In this document: in pieces, positions 25,615-34,377 of the stretch
Layout: the number at the start of each line of letters is the position of its first letter
Numbering within the stretch: the first letter of the stretch is position 1
Assembly (NCBI GenBank): GCA_951813515.1
Contig: OX638346.1
Coordinates: forward strand, 671,617-735,616
Length of the DNA: 64,000 nucleotides
Direction of reading: 5' to 3'
DNA from: an uncultured Pseudomonadales bacterium
GTDB taxonomy: Bacteria > Pseudomonadota > Gammaproteobacteria > Pseudomonadales > Azotimanducaceae
Notes under the pieces: model-generated
What the model saw: only the letters and a program-made list of their open reading frames with translations
Database searches by the model: none
What the model was told of the DNA's origin: nothing
Translations under genes and position numbers: made by a program

Positions 25615-28110
25615 TCAGAATGCGTAGCGCAACCGACCGTACATGAGGCGACCGTTGTAGCCGGCGGGCGAATAGCGCGGGTACAGCCTGCCTGAACTCG
25701 GCGAACGGACGGCTTCGTCCGGATAGGCATCGAGCACATTGTCGGCCCCGATTACCACCGCGAGACCCGCATCGAACGCGTACTTCGCCGAAACGTCCAG
25801 GTACTGGTATCCGTCGTGGTAGTGGTTGTCATCGGAATCGAACCAACTGCCGAAGTAGTTGAGGCGCGCGCCAAGGTCCCAGCTTCCCGTTGCATGGCTC
25901 ACCGCCAGGCTGACACGGGACCCCGGGGAACCCCGTTCGATCGAGGCTACCCGGCTGGCGGTTGACGCCTGCTCCAGTTCCTCGATGCTGGTCAGGGTTC
26001 GGTTGAACCCGGCCAGCAGGTTCGTGACCCCGAGGTCCGTATCGAAGCTCCGGGTCAGAACGACGTCGAGGCCGGTGGTGCGGGTGTCGTAGTCGTTGGT
26101 GAAGTAGCGGATTCGGTTGAAATCCTCCGCCGCCGCAACCCCCGCCGCCATCAGGTCTGCGCGAATCGCGTCGGTCACGTCGAGGTTGTCCGAGAGCGCG
26201 ATGCGATCCGCAAGGTCGATGCGGAACAGGTCTACGGTCAGATCGACGCCACCGTCAGTCTGGACCAGGCACCCGAGGGTGAAGTTGTTGGAGCTTTCCG
26301 CATCGAGCGGCGCTCCTCCCAAGGCCAGCGCCACCGGGTTGGTGGAAGCCACGGTGCCCTGTTCCCGGAACACGCCAGTGGCGGAGTCGACCACCGTCGA
26401 CAGGTTGTTGGCGTTCTGTTGCCCGGGCGTGGGCGCGCGGAATCCGGAACCGACGGACGCCCGCAACGCCACAAGGTCGTTCATCTGCAGGCGGCCCGCG
26501 ATCTTGAAGTTGGTGACTGCGCCGAAGTCGTCGAAATCCTCCCAACGCAGCGCGCCGCCAAGACGCAGGCGGTCGTTCACGTCCGCCTCGAGGTCGACAT
26601 AGGCCGCGATGTTGGCCCGGTCCCACTCCCCGGCGCTCGGGGGATTGAAACCGCCGAATCCGTTCGAGCGGGCGGAGAAGCCGTCGGCGCCGAACGGGCC
26701 GGTATCCCAGGAGAGCGGCTCGCCCATAACGATCTTGAATCCCTCGTCCCGCCACTCGAAGCCGGCGGCCACGTTGAGGTCGGATGCCAGGCCCACGTCC
26801 ATGGCATGCGTCAGGTCGACATTGAAGTTGGTTTCCGTCTGCGCATTCGCGCCGATGTCGAAGGAGCGCGGCGTCGCGGGGCCGTAGGAGGCGTTGACGG
26901 TCTCATGGATGAAGAAGTCCAGGTTGTTTCGCCCGTAGCTGACCGAAACGTCGTACGTCAGGCCATTGTCCAACGCGCCGGTGAACCCGCCCACGGCCGA
27001 CATGTCGGTCATGCTGGCGCCGAACGCCGGCGTGAACCCTTCGGGCAGGATTTCCGCGAACGCGAAACATGCAACGTCCGCGCGGAGCAGGTCCCGGACC
27101 GTCACCACGTTCTCCGGCGTGGCGTCGTAGTCGTACATGGCCTTGCAGGTGGGCCCACCGCCGATCAGGATCTTGCCGCCACTGACGTAGACGCCCGAGC
27201 GGCCCTGGGGCGAGCGATAGAAGAACGCGGTGGTGACGTCGCGGGTCGTGTAGTTGCCGAACGCGTAGCCGCGCACGCCATTGTCCAGCTCAAAGCCGGT
27301 GTTGAGGAAAGCCTTCAGGCCGCCTTCGACCTCCGCATCGCCCCACGGCTTGGCGGGGTTGGCCACCGAGACGCCTACGCCTTGCATGGCCACCGCATCC
27401 GGATGCTGCACGCTGCGGTCGGTGGACGCCGAAGTCGTGTACTCGAGGCTCAGGTTCGCAAAGCCCGCCGTACCGACGCCGAAGCCCCGGTTGGCCGAAA
27501 TCACCATCACGTCCTCCGAGGTGTCCTCGGTGTGGAATCCGTACTTGGCTTCGAGGCTGCCGCCCTCGTCGTCGTCTCTCAGCACGAAGTTCACGACGCC
27601 GGCGATGGCATCGGAGCCGTACTGCGCCGCCGCGCCGTCACGGAGCACCTCGACACGCTTGATGGCGGCTGCGGGGATGGCGGAAATGTCCGGACCCTGG
27701 GCACCGTCGGAGGCGCCGTTGGAAATCCACTGAATGACAGCGCCGCGATGGCGGCGCTTGTTGTTCACCAGCACCAGCGTGTGGTCCGGCGCCAGTCCGC
27801 GCAGGTTGACCGGACGCAAAAGGGCCGCAGCGTCCCGGGACGGGTTGGTGCTGACGTGGAAGGAGGGAATCGTGGTGCGCAGCAGGTTGGACATGTCCCC
27901 GCTGCCCTGTCCCAGGAGCGCCTCGGCATCGATGGCGTCCACCGGCACCGGCGCGTCGGTGGCGGTCCGGGGCGCGGCCCGCGTGCCGACCACGACCACC
28001 GTCTCAATCTGCGCTTCGGGCTGTTCCGTCTCTTCGCCTTGCGCAACTCCGTGGACAAGCGCCAGGGCGGCAATGCACAGACTTCTGCCGTAGAAATGCT
28101 TCGGTTGCAT
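25615..28110 (-). CDS. TonB-dependent outer-membrane receptor
   Basis: An 831-residue receptor. It has a signal peptide (LCIAALALVHGVAQG), a TonB box-like segment (IETVVVVGTRA) and a plug domain with NKRRHRGAVIQW and VEVLRDGAAAQYGSDAIAG. The 22-strand barrel ends in YGRLRYAF with the terminal Phe needed for outer-membrane insertion. The RRHR-containing plug marks a broad TBDR class whose substrates are mostly unknown; iron complexes, cobalamin or carbohydrate are all possible. No TonB/ExbBD or transporter gene lies next to it. It diverges from mdh, so the 194 bp between them holds both promoters. Confidence 0.93.
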   Translation of the reverse strand: MQPKHFYGRSLCIAALALVHGVAQGEETEQPEAQIETVVVVGTRAAPRTATDAPVPVDAIDAEALLGQGSGDMSNLLRTTIPSFHVSTNPSRDAAALLRPVNLRGLAPDHTLVLVNNKRRHRGAVIQWISNGASDGAQGPDISAIPAAAIKRVEVLRDGAAAQYGSDAIAGVVNFVLRDDDEGGSLEAKYGFHTEDTSEDVMVISANRGFGVGTAGFANLSLEYTTSASTDRSVQHPDAVAMQGVGVSVANPAKPWGDAEVEGGLKAFLNTGFELDNGVRGYAFGNYTTRDVTTAFFYRSPQGRSGVYVSGGKILIGGGPTCKAMYDYDATPENVVTVRDLLRADVACFAFAEILPEGFTPAFGASMTDMSAVGGFTGALDNGLTYDVSVSYGRNNLDFFIHETVNASYGPATPRSFDIGANAQTETNFNVDLTHAMDVGLASDLNVAAGFEWRDEGFKIVMGEPLSWDTGPFGADGFSARSNGFGGFNPPSAGEWDRANIAAYVDLEADVNDRLRLGGALRWEDFDDFGAVTNFKIAGRLQMNDLVALRASVGSGFRAPTPGQQNANNLSTVVDSATGVFREQGTVASTNPVALALGGAPLDAESSNNFTLGCLVQTDGGVDLTVDLFRIDLADRIALSDNLDVTDAIRADLMAAGVAAAEDFNRIRYFTNDYDTRTTGLDVVLTRSFDTDLGVTNLLAGFNRTLTSIEELEQASTASRVASIERGSPGSRVSLAVSHATGSWDLGARLNYFGSWFDSDDNHYHDGYQYLDVSAKYAFDAGLAVVIGADNVLDAYPDEAVRSPSSGRLYPRYSPAGYNGRLMYGRLRYAF

Positions 28111-28304
28111 AAGGGAAACCCTCGGTTAGCTGCTGGATTTCGGGGAAGGATTCTTGTCCCGCAGATGACTCCTGAACATCGGCAGGGGGAGCGCGTCAGC
28201 GCGCGGCAAGTATACATCAGCACTCCCCGATCAGCAGGGGTCCGGTATCGCCGATTTCGCCAACTCGATAGAATCCCCGTCCCTTTGGAACGTCGGAGGT
28301 GGCA

Positions 28305-29279
28305 ATGGCGGATACGGTGAGGATCGCGGTCACGGGAGCCGCGGGCCAGATCGGCTACGCGCTCGTCTTTCGGATCGCGTCGGGGCAGTTGCTCGGTGAG
28401 AACACCCCCGTCTCACTGCGACTGCTCGAGATCCCCCCGGCCATGGACGCCGTCAGGGGCGTCATCATGGAAGTCGAGGACTGCGCTTTCCCCCTGCTCG
28501 ACGGGATCACCGCCACGGACGATGCCAACGTTGCCTTCGACGGCGCTGACATCGCAATCCTTGTCGGCGCTAGGCCCCGGTCGGCGGGCATGGAGCGCGG
28601 CGACCTGCTCGAAGCGAACGCCGCCATCTTCTCCGCCCAGGGCGCGGCACTGAACAACCGCGCATCGCGGGACGCGAAAGTGCTGGTCGTCGGCAACCCG
28701 GCGAACACCAACTGCCTGATCGCGCAACGCAACGCGCCGAATCTGGATCCGCGTAACTTCACCGCCATGATGCGTCTCGACCACAACCGCGCCAAGGCGC
28801 AACTCGCAGCAAAGACGGGCGCTCACGTCGATGCCGTGCGCGGGCTCGTAGTCTGGGGCAATCACTCGGCAACGCAGTACCCCGACCTCCACCACACGAC
28901 CGTGGCCGGGAAGTCCGCAATGGAACTGGTCGACCACGCCTGGTACGCGGACGAGTTCATCCCGACAGTGCAGCAGCGCGGCGCGGCCATCATCGCAGCG
29001 CGCGGCGCCTCCAGCGCCGCTTCGGCCGCCAACGCGATCATCGAGCACATCGGCGACTGGGTAAGCGGGACGGACGATGTCGTCAGCATGGGCGTCTATT
29101 CGGACGGCAGCTACGGCATCGAAACGGGGCTGATCTACTCATTCCCCGTCCGCTGCGCCGACGGCGACTGGCAAGTTATCGACGGACTCGACATCAGCGA
29201 CTTCAGTCGACAGAAGATGCGGGCCACCGAAGCCGAACTGCAGGAGGAACGCGACGCCGTCGCGCACCTGCTTCCCTGA
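28305..29279 (+). CDS. mdh: Malate dehydrogenase
   Basis: A 324-residue NAD-dependent dehydrogenase of the cytosolic-like (group 2) type. The NAD motif is [16 protein letters not shown]; substrate and active-site segments are [39 protein letters not shown] and [13 protein letters not shown], which carries the catalytic His. The start ATG 28305 has GGAGG at 28295-28299. It interconverts malate and oxaloacetate in the TCA cycle. It is probably transcribed alone. Confidence 0.96.
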   Translation: MADTVRIAVTGAAGQIGYALVFRIASGQLLGENTPVSLRLLEIPPAMDAVRGVIMEVEDCAFPLLDGITATDDANVAFDGADIAILVGARPRSAGMERGDLLEANAAIFSAQGAALNNRASRDAKVLVVGNPANTNCLIAQRNAPNLDPRNFTAMMRLDHNRAKAQLAAKTGAHVDAVRGLVVWGNHSATQYPDLHHTTVAGKSAMELVDHAWYADEFIPTVQQRGAAIIAARGASSAASAANAIIEHIGDWVSGTDDVVSMGVYSDGSYGIETGLIYSFPVRCADGDWQVIDGLDISDFSRQKMRATEAELQEERDAVAHLLP

Positions 29280-29379
29280 GACTTGGACCTCGAACGACAC
29301 GTCGTCCTCGGACGCAGCAGGTGGGTCACCGCCAAAGAATCCGTCGAGCTCCGGGTGCGCCGTCTTTTGTGGGCTACTG

Positions 29380-30063
29380 TCAGCCCATCATCTGCCGCCA
29401 GGTGTCGATGTCCTTGACGGCAAGATAGGGGTTCTGCCCCTTCGACTCGGCCAGGGTCGCATTCGGCACGGCGCTGTAGTTGTGCCCCGGCAAGAGCAGC
29501 GTATCGTCCGGCAGGGACTTTAGCCGCTGCAGGCTGTGATACATCTCGTCCGGGTCCGAGCCCGGAAGATCGACGCGCCCGCAGCCGTTGATGAAGAGCG
29601 TATCGCCGGATACAAGGGTGTTCTTGATGCGGAAGCACTGCGAGCCAGGCGTGTGTCCGGGCGTGTGCAGGAACTCCACTTCGACGACACCGATCGTCAG
29701 GGTGTCTCCGGAGTCGACGCGGACCATGTCCGATTCGGATATGTCCGTAACCTTCTTGACGCCGTCCGCCTCGTGCCTGTGCGCGTATATCTTCACCGGC
29801 GATTTCTCGAGCAACTCCGCGACGCCGGCAATGTTGTGCCCGCGCATACCGCCGCCGATGTGGTCCGGGTGATAGTGGGTCGCGAGCGCTGCGACGAGCT
29901 TGTAGTCGCGCTCCGCAAGATGGCGCAACAGCCCGTCGATATCCCACGCGGGGTCGACGATGGCCACCTCGCGGGTGCTGCGCGAGCCGATGACGTAGGT
30001 GAAATTCGCCATTGGCCCGATCTCTATCTGCTCGATGACGAGTTCGTTTTCCTCTTCGCGCAT
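29380..30063 (-). CDS. MBL-fold metallo-hydrolase (glyoxalase II/persulfide dioxygenase-like)
   Basis: A 227-residue metallo-beta-lactamase-fold enzyme. The metal motif is H63-Y-H65-P-D67-H68, with further ligands in HTPGHTPGS, LVSGDTLFINGCGRVDLPGS and LLLPGHNYS. GDTLFINGCGR is characteristic of the glyoxalase II/ETHE1 group, which acts on glutathione thioesters or persulfides. The protein ends in a short acidic tail after DTWRQMMG. A small stem overlaps its stop codon but has no T-run. Substrate assignment is tentative. Confidence 0.86.
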   Translation of the reverse strand: MREEENELVIEQIEIGPMANFTYVIGSRSTREVAIVDPAWDIDGLLRHLAERDYKLVAALATHYHPDHIGGGMRGHNIAGVAELLEKSPVKIYAHRHEADGVKKVTDISESDMVRVDSGDTLTIGVVEVEFLHTPGHTPGSQCFRIKNTLVSGDTLFINGCGRVDLPGSDPDEMYHSLQRLKSLPDDTLLLPGHNYSAVPNATLAESKGQNPYLAVKDIDTWRQMMG

Positions 30064-30115
30064 GTGCCGCTCCTGCCGGGAACAGCAACCATAGCACCGC
30101 AGGGGCCAGAGTCAT

Positions 30116-30236
30116 GCCGCGTGTCCGATCCTGGCGAATCTGTCCTGCGAACAAACGGCACAACACTGCAAGAACGGCAACCCGGGAATGGCGGGGCAAA
30201 AGTTTTGCCGCGTGTCCGATTTTGGCGAATTCGTCC
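30116..30236. repeat. Pair of 30-bp direct repeats upstream of the AlkA gene
   Basis: GCCGCGTGTCCGAT recurs at 30116 and 30207. Including the following TGGCGAAT and GTCC, 26 of 30 positions agree; the differences are CC/TT and CT/TC. The units are 91 bp apart in a non-coding region. They could be binding sites or leftovers of a mobile element; I cannot decide from the sequence. Confidence 0.55.
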
Positions 30237-30262
30237 GCCGTCCGATGGAATATAGTGGCGTA

Positions 30263-31702
30263 ATGCTGCCAGCCCCGGATATTTGCCGACGCGCCCGCCT
30301 CGCGCGAGATCTTCGCTTCGACGGCCATTTCGTCGTCGGTGTGCTCACTACCGGCGTGTTTTGCCGTCCGATATGCCCGGCAGGGCCGCCGGCCGAGGAG
30401 AACGTGCGCTATTTCGCGACCTCTGCGGCGGCGATGGAGGCGGGCTACCGTCCCTGCCTGCGCTGCCGCCCCGAGCACGAAAGTCCATTGCCCGCCTGGA
30501 CGATCGGCAGCGAGACCGTGGTGCGCGCAGTCCGCATGATCGACAACGGCTATCTTGCAGGTCGCCCGGTACGCGCGCTCGCGGCCGAACTCGGTGTCGG
30601 CCAACGGCACCTCAACCGCCTGTTTCGTGCGGAACTCGGCACATCCCCGAAGGGGCTCGCGCGGATGCGCCGAATAGCGCTCGCCAAGCGTCTCGTTGAC
30701 GAAACGCATCTCGCCATGGCCGATGTGGCACTCGCTGCCGGCTATGGCAGCGTTCGGCGGTTCAATGACGAATTCTCGCGCGTGTTCCGCCACCCTCCCC
30801 GGGCAGCGCGCCGCAAACACCGGACAGCGGGCTCCACCCGGATAACCCTGCGGATGCCGACGCGCGAACCGTTCAATGCCAACTGGGTGTTTTCCTTCCT
30901 CGGCCGCCGAGCGTTTCCGGGCGTGGAAAACGTGCATGGCTACACGTACCGGAGACGGGTCGGCGCGGATCGAATCTCGGTGTCGCGGCGGGACGGCGCC
31001 CTGTGGCTTGAAATGCCTGGCGCCCTCGCTGATGGAACCGCCGATGTCCTCGCGCGCGTTCGACGTGTATTCGACCTCGACGCGGACCCGGACGCCATCG
31101 ATTCACACCTTCTCCAGTCCCCCGGCTGCGCACCCTGGGTTCGCGTCGCTCCGGGCATTCGTGTTCCGGGGGCATGGGACGCCTTCGAAGGCACCGTCAG
31201 GGCTATCCTCGGGCAACAGGTCAGCATCGACCGTGCCACCGACCTGGCAACCAGGCTCATTGAGAGATTCGGCACCGGCGGGTTTCCGGCGCCCGAGGCG
31301 CTCGCAAGCGCCGACGTGGGCGCAATCGGGATACCTGGGGCGCGGGCTGCCGCGGTGCGACTCCTGGCGCGCGCGGTACTCGAACGGGGCGATGCCTTCC
31401 TGCTCGATCCACCGGCGGCGCGCGAAACACTGCTCCGTATCGATGGCATCGGGCCCTGGACCGCCGAATACGTGGCCATGCGCGTCGCCCGGGACCCGGA
31501 CGCCTTTCCCGCCTCGGACTGGGCCGTGCGCAAGGTCCTCGGAGCGAACGCGCGCGACACTCTGCGACGTGCGGCGCCGTGGCGCCCCTGGCGTGCCTAC
31601 GCGGTCATGCACCTCTGGCGCGGTTATTCCGGCAAGCGGCAGCGACCTGTGGCGCTTGTTCCGGGGACGACGAGCAAGGTCGCGGCACCAGCGGGGCACT
31701 GA
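30263..31702 (+). CDS. alkA: Ada N-terminal/AraC/AlkA fusion: DNA-3-methyladenine glycosylase II with alkylation sensor
   Basis: A 479-residue three-module protein. An Ada-type zinc domain (C34, C38, C65, C68; FCRPICPAGPP and PCLRCRPE) is followed by an AraC HTH region (VRALAAELGVGQRHLNRLFR). The AlkA glycosylase domain has the HhH segment GIGPWTAEYVAMR and catalytic D419 in FPASDWAVRK. In Ada, the zinc Cys accepts methyl from DNA phosphotriesters and turns the HTH into an activator, so this protein probably both senses alkylation and excises 3-methyladenine. ATG 30263 is the start expected from the family; the frame is open further upstream. ogt follows one base later. Confidence 0.92.
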   Translation: MLPAPDICRRARLARDLRFDGHFVVGVLTTGVFCRPICPAGPPAEENVRYFATSAAAMEAGYRPCLRCRPEHESPLPAWTIGSETVVRAVRMIDNGYLAGRPVRALAAELGVGQRHLNRLFRAELGTSPKGLARMRRIALAKRLVDETHLAMADVALAAGYGSVRRFNDEFSRVFRHPPRAARRKHRTAGSTRITLRMPTREPFNANWVFSFLGRRAFPGVENVHGYTYRRRVGADRISVSRRDGALWLEMPGALADGTADVLARVRRVFDLDADPDAIDSHLLQSPGCAPWVRVAPGIRVPGAWDAFEGTVRAILGQQVSIDRATDLATRLIERFGTGGFPAPEALASADVGAIGIPGARAAAVRLLARAVLERGDAFLLDPPAARETLLRIDGIGPWTAEYVAMRVARDPDAFPASDWAVRKVLGANARDTLRRAAPWRPWRAYAVMHLWRGYSGKRQRPVALVPGTTSKVAAPAGH

Positions 31703-31703
31703 T

Positions 31704-32177
31704 ATGTACTACACGTGGGCAGGAAGTCCTGTAGGCAGACTGCTGCTGGCCGGCACCGACGAGCTATCGCTGATCGCGTTTTCGGGCGGCGCGAACAGCA
31801 TCGCGCCGCAAGCGCACTGGAAGCCGTCGGATGCGCCGTTCCTCCGCGAGGCCGTCGCGCAACTCGATGCGTATTTCCGAGGTGCACGGCGCGAGTTCGA
31901 CCTCAACCTCAAGCCAACCGGCACGGCGTTCCAACTCGCCGTACTCAACGCGCTCACGACCATCCCCTATGGGGAAACCCGCAGCTATGGCGAGATCGCA
32001 TCGCAGATCGGCAGACCAAAAGCGGTACGCGCCGTGGGCGCCGCCAACGGGCGCAATCCGTTACCGATCATGTTGCCCTGTCACCGGGTCATCGGCGCCG
32101 ACGGCAGCCTGACCGGTTTCGGCGGAGGACTCGAGACGAAGCGCTACCTGCTGGACCTCGAGGGCGCCCGCTATTGA
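31704..32177 (+). CDS. ogt: Methylated-DNA--[protein]-cysteine S-methyltransferase
   Basis: A 157-residue suicide methyltransferase that removes O6-methyl from guanine onto its own Cys126 (LPCHRVIGADGSLTGFGGGL). The DNA-binding HTH region is IPYGETRSYGEIASQIG, and AVGAANGRNPLPIMLPCHRV is standard. It begins one base after the alkA stop (TGATATG), so the two repair enzymes are coexpressed. Its 3' end overlaps the convergent sensor gene by 7 bp. Confidence 0.95.
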   Translation: MYYTWAGSPVGRLLLAGTDELSLIAFSGGANSIAPQAHWKPSDAPFLREAVAQLDAYFRGARREFDLNLKPTGTAFQLAVLNALTTIPYGETRSYGEIASQIGRPKAVRAVGAANGRNPLPIMLPCHRVIGADGSLTGFGGGLETKRYLLDLEGARY

Positions 32178-32665
32178 TGTTCGCGCCGAGGCGACCGCTT
32201 GTCGGGATGCTTCGGGCGCCGATCAAGCGTTCTCGCCATCCTGCGCCGTTCGTCGGGGGTGAGTCTCACAGCGACCGCGACCAGTTTCCCGTGGCTCAGC
32301 GCCTGGCTTTCCTCCAGGCGTTGGCGGAACTCGGCCAAGGCGGCTGACAACGCTTCCTGATCAAAGGGTTCCGCCTCGAAAGCGGCGCGGATATCGCGCT
32401 GCGAACGGCGAAGCTCGCGAAGATTGCGCCTGAGCTCCCTGCGGGTCTCGAGACCCTGGCTCACCTCGCGCCGCCGCTCCTCGTCGAGGAATCCCAGTTG
32501 CGGCATTTTCGGCGCCGCACCCATCCCGCCCCTGAAACCGATGTCGCCCGACATGCGACCGGCAATGAAACCCGCGAGCAGCAGGTTGACAACGACCGAG
32601 ACCGTCAGCGCTCCGATGAGCCATTTGCCAAGCAATTCAGAGGTCCTCTTCGCTGGCCGCGCCAT
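32171..32665 (-). CDS. Periplasmic heavy-metal sensor-like protein (Spy/CnrX family)
   Basis: A 164-residue membrane-anchored periplasmic protein. A single helix at about 13-35 (LLGKWLIGALTVSVVVNLLL) is followed by a charged all-alpha domain (EERRREVSQGLETRRELRRN) as in the heavy-metal-resist/Spy/CnrX family. It lacks the Met/His-rich metal motifs of CnrX. It overlaps the anti-sigma gene by 29 bp and is the last gene of an ECF operon, so it probably senses envelope or metal stress for the anti-sigma factor. The start ATG is at 32665. Confidence 0.72.
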   Translation of the reverse strand: MARPAKRTSELLGKWLIGALTVSVVVNLLLAGFIAGRMSGDIGFRGGMGAAPKMPQLGFLDEERRREVSQGLETRRELRRNLRELRRSQRDIRAAFEAEPFDQEALSAALAEFRQRLEESQALSHGKLVAVAVRLTPDERRRMARTLDRRPKHPDKRSPRREHQ

Positions 32666-33056
32666 TCACTTCTTCGATCTCGGAGAAGGCGATGACCGCT
32701 ACGGCCTCCTCGAGGCTATCTGTCTCCGGATAGGTGAAGCCGAGCGTGAATCCCACTGCAAGCGGCGCCGCCGCAAGGGCGATGGGCCGCCACAACGGCC
32801 CGACGAGCCAGGACACCAGGTCCATCGGATCTTTTCGGGAGTGCGCGTTCGCAAGGATACGTTGCTTTAGCCCGATCGGTTCCGGCACCACCAATGTCTC
32901 GGTGAGCAGTGCATCGAATGCGCACGCGGCCTCGAGTTGCCGCCGGCCGGGGTCGGTTTTCGCAAACGCCAGTCCAGCCGCCCGGTCCTCCCGCGGCCAG
33001 TCACCGGGATTCGCGCCGTAGCGGTCGAGGCGTTCCGCAAACTCTTCGTTGGTCAT
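32637..33056 (-). CDS. Putative anti-sigma factor, membrane-anchored, no zinc motif
   Basis: A 139-residue protein. The cytosolic N-terminus (MTNEEFAERLDRYGANPGDW) resembles bacterial anti-sigma proteins that follow ECF sigma genes. A membrane helix follows at about 90-110 (WRPIALAAAPLAVGFTLGF), then a short periplasmic tail. There is no HxxxCxxC zinc motif. The start overlaps the sigma stop as TGATG and has GGAGGGA upstream. The role is inferred from position, size and topology. Confidence 0.68.
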   Translation of the reverse strand: MTNEEFAERLDRYGANPGDWPREDRAAGLAFAKTDPGRRQLEAACAFDALLTETLVVPEPIGLKQRILANAHSRKDPMDLVSWLVGPLWRPIALAAAPLAVGFTLGFTYPETDSLEEAVAVIAFSEIEEVNGAASEEDL

Positions 33057-33610
33057 CACACTCCCTCCAGGTTCATATGACTCTGTAGCCGCGTCTTCAG
33101 CGTTCGCCTCGCGCGCGCGATCAACGACTCCAGCGCATGTACCGAAACGCCGATGATCTCCGCCGCCTCCCGGTTGGATCGACCCTGAAGCTGGCACAAC
33201 ACCAGCGCGGACCGCTGCCGCTCGGGAAGCGAGGCGATACCGGCGTGAACCGCCCTGCGACGTTCCTCCGCCGCGCTCAGTTCGTCCGCGGCCGGCGCGC
33301 CATCGGCCATGGCATCAATTTCCGTTTCCACCGTATCCCGCCGCTTGCGGAACGCGTCCACGCACAGGTTATGGGCGATCCGATGCAGCCAGGTCGTGAA
33401 GCGGACGCGACCCGGCTTGAAGGTTCGCGCCCGGTGCCACACACGAAGGAACGTCTCCTGCGCGATGTCCTCCGCATCCGCCCTATTGTTCGTCATGCGG
33501 AAGATGTAGCCGTGAACCCTGTCGAGATGCCGGTCCAGCAGGCGCGTGTACGCCTGCTGGTCTCCGGTCTGGACTAGACGCATCAGTTCTTCGTCCGATA
33601 CCTCGTCCAA
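33056..33610 (-). CDS. ECF (RpoE-type) RNA polymerase sigma factor
   Basis: A 184-residue group 4 sigma factor. Region 2 is visible in HGYIFRMTNNRADAEDIAQE and TFLRVWHRARTF, and region 4 in LPERQRSALVLCQLQGRSNR followed by EAAEIIGVSVHALESLIARA. It would direct RNA polymerase to an envelope-stress regulon. It is translationally coupled (TGATG) to the anti-sigma gene downstream, and an EF-hand protein gene precedes it by 5 bp, all on the minus strand. Confidence 0.92.
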   Translation of the reverse strand: MDEVSDEELMRLVQTGDQQAYTRLLDRHLDRVHGYIFRMTNNRADAEDIAQETFLRVWHRARTFKPGRVRFTTWLHRIAHNLCVDAFRKRRDTVETEIDAMADGAPAADELSAAEERRRAVHAGIASLPERQRSALVLCQLQGRSNREAAEIIGVSVHALESLIARARRTLKTRLQSHMNLEGV

Positions 33611-33615
33611 AACGA

Positions 33616-34305
33616 CTATTCGGTCTTGTCCGCATCCGCGTCTTCGGATTTCCTGACCTTGCGCCAGCCGCGCTTCTTCTTCCCTTCTCCGGAAGCCTGT
33701 TCCTTGCGCAGGGCGCGCATTTCGTCGCGGCTGATCTTGCCGTCCCCGTCCGCATCGGCTGTCTCAAGCCGGGCGACCCTCGGCGACATCTCGCTCGCGG
33801 TCAGCACACCATCGCCGTCGGCATCGATCCGATCAAAGGCGCGCCGCTGTGCAACGGAGCGCGCGGCTTGGGGAAGCTGCCCGAACTCTTCCTTCGACAG
33901 CTTGCCATCCGCATCGCCGTCCGCCGCGTCGAACACCTTTTCGCTCATCTGGCCCCGCGCTTGCCGGCGTTGCTCCCGCATGCCTTCGCGCTTGCGTTTG
34001 CGCATCTCCTTGCCCCTGCGCTCTCGAGCCTCGCGCCAACGCCTGCCTTCTCCGCGCGCTTCTCCGCGGGCCATCCCCGCGGCCGCGAATTCCTCGGGCG
34101 TCACCTTGCCGTCGCCGTCCGCATCCACTTTCGCGAACCGCTCACCAGCGGCGGCCTTCATTTCCGCGATGTCCATGGAGCGATCCATCTTCTTCCTGTC
34201 CGAGTCATCCCCGGCCAGTGCGGTAAACGCGGCCAGCGTTACGCAAATGCCGACAACCAGACCAACTGAAACTACCTGTCCTTGCACGTTCCTATCTCCT
34301 TGCAC
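33616..34305 (-). CDS. Secreted EF-hand calcium-binding protein
   Basis: A 229-residue protein with an N-terminal hydrophobic segment (VVSVGLVVGICVTLAAFTAL), likely a signal peptide. Four EF-hand loops follow: KVDADGDGKVTPEEF (about 59), ADGDADGKLSKEEF (about 128), RIDADGDGVLTASEM (about 160) and ADADGDGKISRDEM (about 183). Between loops 1 and 2 is a long Arg/Lys/Glu-rich helix. The start is GTG 34305 or GTG 34287; both have AAGGA/AGGAG-type sites and lie in a repeated GTGCAAGGA. It is probably the first gene of the ECF operon. Confidence 0.85.
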   Translation of the reverse strand: MQGDRNVQGQVVSVGLVVGICVTLAAFTALAGDDSDRKKMDRSMDIAEMKAAAGERFAKVDADGDGKVTPEEFAAAGMARGEARGEGRRWREARERRGKEMRKRKREGMREQRRQARGQMSEKVFDAADGDADGKLSKEEFGQLPQAARSVAQRRAFDRIDADGDGVLTASEMSPRVARLETADADGDGKISRDEMRALRKEQASGEGKKKRGWRKVRKSEDADADKTE

Positions 34306-34377
34306 GTCCTTTTCCTTTTTGGTGCTGAGTACGCCTATGTGTACGCAGTCGCCGGCATTTCCCGTCGGCCCGGAGCA

